This document shows positions 5,935-8,457 of a stretch of DNA of 8,457 nt, piece by piece. Every line of letters starts with the position of its first letter. The first letter of the stretch is position 1. Source of the DNA: an uncultured Methanomethylovorans sp. (GTDB taxonomy: Archaea > Halobacteriota > Methanosarcinia > Methanosarcinales > Methanosarcinaceae); the NCBI GenBank assembly GCA_937968035.1, contig CALBTS010000396.1:1-8457 (forward strand). Direction: 5' to 3'. The notes below the pieces were generated by a model. The model searched no databases and was not told where the DNA came from. It was given only the letters and a program-made list of their open reading frames with translations. The translations under genes and the position numbers were made by a program.

Positions 5935-6915
5935 TCAATGTACCTTCTGTTCAGAAATCCCATTGTTCAAATACTCTGCAGCCTTTTCCGGAGGCATCGT
6001 GTTTATGAAGATATCAGTGTTCTTCTCAAAACCCGCCATCTTGCTGGTCACAGGTTGGAGCCTGAGATTCAAATGATATGAATCGTCTTGCAGCAGCTGG
6101 AAGAACATGTAATTATAAGCAGGAGATGCGAGTACCGTCTCCAGCCCGGAAAGAACATGGCGGATCGCAGCGCCCAGAGAATGCAACATCTCATCTGACA
6201 TTGCCCCAAGATGACTGACATGTGCCTTAGGAATGAACCAGATCTCGAAAGGAACCTGCGAAAAATAAGGAGCAAAGGCTATGAAATGTGCATTCTCATA
6301 AATAGAGCGTGCATTTGAAGATTCCAGGCGTACGATCCTGCAGTAAGGACAGTTATCCTGCGCATGGATCACATCTAATTCCTTTTTAAGGGAAGGAGGT
6401 ATCAAAGGCAATGCTATGAGCTGGGAATGTGTGTGCTCCAGGGATGCACCCGCCTGCTTTCCCCAATTCTTGAACAGAGATACGAACTTTATCTCTGACT
6501 GGGCCCAGTAGTGCATGACACGGTCCCTGTAGGCTTCCATGAGAAGGTCCATTTCTTCCGCAGTGAAATTCGTCAATCTTCTATCATGCCTGGGTGTTTC
6601 TATGATCACTTCATGAAAACCATAGCCTGATGCATATGGAGCATCAATGCCCCCGGGACTGAGGGCAGGGTATAAATTAGGTATGCAACGGACCTGCCAT
6701 TCCCTAATAAGATCCTCTTTGCTATCGCGCAGGATCTGCCCATTCTTATATACTGCCTGGGCAGGTGGGGTCTTATCCTCTTTTCCTGCACAGAACACAC
6801 AACTTGTAGCATTCTGGACCTCCGGGGAAGAAGAAAAATCAGAGGGACGTTTACCTCTATCGGCAGCCACTATGCAATAATCTTCAAGGAAATAGTGTTT
6901 GCGTATCTCAGACAC
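5935..6915 (-). CDS. galT: GalT-like nucleotidyltransferase (HIT superfamily)
   Basis: This 326-residue protein belongs to the galactose-1-phosphate uridylyltransferase family, which exchanges a nucleotidyl group between UDP-sugar and sugar 1-phosphate through a nucleotidyl-histidine intermediate. The active-site motif is EHTHSQ at 160-165, with H163 as the expected nucleophile and Q165 as the partner. Structural-metal residues are C39/C42, H110 and H161. A second set, C189/C192 (CPYC), H232 and H281, suggests a second zinc site as in Arabidopsis At5g18200, an ADP-glucose phosphorylase, rather than the iron site of E. coli GalT. The start is GTG, with AGGAG 8 bases upstream. The gene lies 36 bases after the glycogen synthase stop and 24 bases before the GT4 gene, so it is almost certainly in one operon with them. 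Possible roles are entry of galactose into UDP-glucose metabolism, or another nucleotide-sugar/sugar-phosphate exchange feeding glycogen. Family membership is firm; substrate is not. Confidence 0.93.
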   Translation of the reverse strand: MSEIRKHYFLEDYCIVAADRGKRPSDFSSSPEVQNATSCVFCAGKEDKTPPAQAVYKNGQILRDSKEDLIREWQVRCIPNLYPALSPGGIDAPYASGYGFHEVIIETPRHDRRLTNFTAEEMDLLMEAYRDRVMHYWAQSEIKFVSLFKNWGKQAGASLEHTHSQLIALPLIPPSLKKELDVIHAQDNCPYCRIVRLESSNARSIYENAHFIAFAPYFSQVPFEIWFIPKAHVSHLGAMSDEMLHSLGAAIRHVLSGLETVLASPAYNYMFFQLLQDDSYHLNLRLQPVTSKMAGFEKNTDIFINTMPPEKAAEYLNNGISEQKVH

Positions 6916-6923
6916 TTATAATT

Positions 6924-6928
6924 CTCCT
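6924..6928 (-). promoter_or_regulatory. Shine-Dalgarno site for the GalT GTG start
   Basis: On the minus strand AGGAG lies 8 bases before the GTG at 6915. This is the reason for choosing that GTG, which directly begins the family-like N-terminus SEIRKHYFLEDYCIVA. Confidence 0.65.
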
Positions 6929-6951
6929 GATCAATGGGATAATAGATCCAA

Positions 6952-8457
6952 TTATTTTTCCTCTTCTTCCTGGACTATGCATACACCCGTCAGAAGCTCG
7001 TAGTATTCCTTTACAGGACCCAGCCAGTTCATTTCCTTTGCGAGCAGATTAGCCTCCTGACAGAGAAGACTGTACTTGACCTTATCATCAACATAGGTAT
7101 CCAGGAAATAATCCATGGCAAGAGCATAATCAGTTATGGTCTCATTATATGGGAGATCTATGTTGTCCACAACTATCACTCCGCCCATACCCATCACGAG
7201 ACGCTTGATACTGGCAAGGGCATCGCTGAACCCGCATACCTTGCTGACTATACTTGGAGTAGCCTCTTTTCCTGCTTCCAGGCCTGTCAGCAGGAAAGGT
7301 TCATATCTTGAGGGGAAAATACCTGCAATGCAGCCCGACATCAGTTCATCGGCGTTCATATTAAGACCGCCATCGTGGCTCGATATCCACTGAGGGTACA
7401 GCACGGCGGTCACACGCCTTCTTCCAGTGATGAGCTGCGCAGGCTCGAGCTTCCTCTCCTTGATCATTCTCTGAAGCCTTAATTCCTCACCCAGTAAAAT
7501 GTCATCCGGAAGATTGAGAGGGAACCCTTCCGGAACATTTGACTTTGGACCGTGTGCTGCTATAATGAAGCACACCACACGGATATCTTCATCCTGCTGC
7601 CCGGCGACTATCTGCAGGTTCACCATTCTATCCAGCAGCATAAGGGAATCCAGCAGGTCAGGATAGCCTTTGTTCTCGATCTCGATACGGGATATAGAGA
7701 AAATCGGAAGTATCCTCTTTGAAGGAATAGGCACGCCCCCATACACCTTCTGAATAGTATCTGAAAGGAAGGTCTGTATCTTCTCGCGGCAGTTCTTCTT
7801 CTTTTCCAGTGAAATGCCCATTCCATTATCATCGATACCGTTACGCACAACTATGGAATCGATCCCATAGAACAATTTGACTTCCTTACGTGTGGAATCG
7901 CCTACTGCAGTCACCACATCGGCATATGAAGAAAGGGCTTCAAGCCTTGCCATGTTCTCCGGGACCTTTGGGTCCCAGCTACCATCGTTATCCAGTATCT
8001 TCTGTAAAGACTTGTGCCCGGATGCTCTTCCTGGTATGGTTGCATGATAGGTGGCCACAGAATTTACAGATATACCTAGTTTCTCAAGACGTGCTAACGC
8101 GTAGAACACACCAAATTCATGACAATGCAGATATACATGCATGCTGGGCATAAGAGAAGCTGCAAACTCGGATATTGCCTTATCAGTGAAATCCTTCGAA
8201 CGCTTGGCCTTGATAGTGACCAGTTCCAGCACGAACTCAGAGATGGCATAGGAAAGATTGAGATAATGGGTATACTCCTGTCCATTGCCCATACTCTCAT
8301 ATTTCAGTGAATCAAGTCCTATCAAAGAAAAAGCTTCGGTCTTCACTTTATCGCACAGGCGCATGGCATTACCCTTATATTCCGACATTATCCGAGAGAA
8401 ATCACTTGTCTTGAACATCAGATAAACAATGGGTATGCCTTTGTAATGGCGTACACC
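6952..8457 (-). CDS. GT3-family glycogen synthase, 5' end cut by the window
   Basis: This gene encodes a eukaryote-type (GT3) glycogen synthase, which transfers glucose from UDP-glucose to the non-reducing end of an alpha-1,4-glucan. Numbering from the Met at 8418, motifs are HCHEFGVF (98-105), ATYHATIPGRA (122-132), VVRNGID (190-196), the SRIEIENKGYPDLLDSL region (243-259) with the donor-binding R244/K250 pattern, and the catalytic E-x7-E in PSRYEPFLLTGLEAG with E373 and E381, matching the GT3 signature PSYYEPWGYTPAE. The frame stays open without a stop through the last base, and the 13 extra residues (GVRHYKGIPIVYL) resemble the usual GT3 sequence before this point. The true start is therefore beyond the right edge, and the N-terminal donor loop (GGI-type) is missing. 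The tail ends in an acidic run QEEEEK. It is the most upstream visible gene of the operon with GalT and GT4. I see no counterpart of the phosphorylated C-terminal tail of yeast or mammalian enzymes. Confidence 0.92.
   Translation of the reverse strand, partial: GVRHYKGIPIVYLMFKTSDFSRIMSEYKGNAMRLCDKVKTEAFSLIGLDSLKYESMGNGQEYTHYLNLSYAISEFVLELVTIKAKRSKDFTDKAISEFAASLMPSMHVYLHCHEFGVFYALARLEKLGISVNSVATYHATIPGRASGHKSLQKILDNDGSWDPKVPENMARLEALSSYADVVTAVGDSTRKEVKLFYGIDSIVVRNGIDDNGMGISLEKKKNCREKIQTFLSDTIQKVYGGVPIPSKRILPIFSISRIEIENKGYPDLLDSLMLLDRMVNLQIVAGQQDEDIRVVCFIIAAHGPKSNVPEGFPLNLPDDILLGEELRLQRMIKERKLEPAQLITGRRRVTAVLYPQWISSHDGGLNMNADELMSGCIAGIFPSRYEPFLLTGLEAGKEATPSIVSKVCGFSDALASIKRLVMGMGGVIVVDNIDLPYNETITDYALAMDYFLDTYVDDKVKYSLLCQEANLLAKEMNWLGPVKEYYELLTGVCIVQEEEEK

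Noticed and set aside
1..8457. tRNA, rRNA, CRISPR arrays, insertion sequences and attachment sites
   Set aside because: Reading both strands, I found no cloverleaf-like element, no regularly spaced direct repeats, no transposase-like protein and no terminal inverted repeats. Almost all bases are accounted for by genes.

Overview
The window most likely comes from a methanogenic archaeon of the Methanosarcinaceae (a Methanolobus- or Methanococcoides-like genome). This is inferred from four things: a single-domain KaiC-like ATPase, an MJ0927-type Nif3 protein, a soluble multi-PAS histidine kinase, and a eukaryote-like GT3 glycogen synthase next to an archaeal-type GalT. Ribosome binding sites resemble the archaeal consensus GGAGGTGATC, and the upstream A/T tracts look like archaeal TATA boxes. 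No species can be assigned from the sequence alone. Coding density is high: the longest stretch without a gene is 142 bases, and there are no rRNA, tRNA, mobile-element or CRISPR signals.

Region 1 (9-3683, minus strand) is a signalling cassette. In transcription order it holds a KaiC-like RecA-fold ATPase, a 166-residue protein of unknown function that starts 14 bases after the ATPase stop behind an almost perfect Shine-Dalgarno sequence, and a cytosolic histidine kinase with four PAS domains. No response regulator is visible. Pairing a KaiC-type ATPase with a histidine kinase recalls cyanobacterial KaiC/SasA, but nothing here shows a clock.

Region 2 (3684-4721) starts with a divergent promoter region. 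On the plus strand it continues with a Nif3/DUF34 dinuclear-metal protein and a translationally coupled 52-residue ORF, whose N-terminal half is acidic and C-terminal half basic. That small ORF meets the next operon tail to tail with 7 bases between the two stop codons. A perfect 7-bp inverted repeat spans both stops.

Region 3 (4729-8457, minus strand) is a carbohydrate operon: a GT3-family glycogen synthase, a GalT-like nucleotidyltransferase with two apparent zinc sites, and a GT4 glycosyltransferase. The glycogen synthase reading frame is still open at the right edge, so its N-terminus lies outside the window. Together these genes suggest glycogen (alpha-glucan) synthesis and interconversion of sugar phosphates with nucleotide sugars. 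The exact nucleotide donor cannot be settled from sequence.
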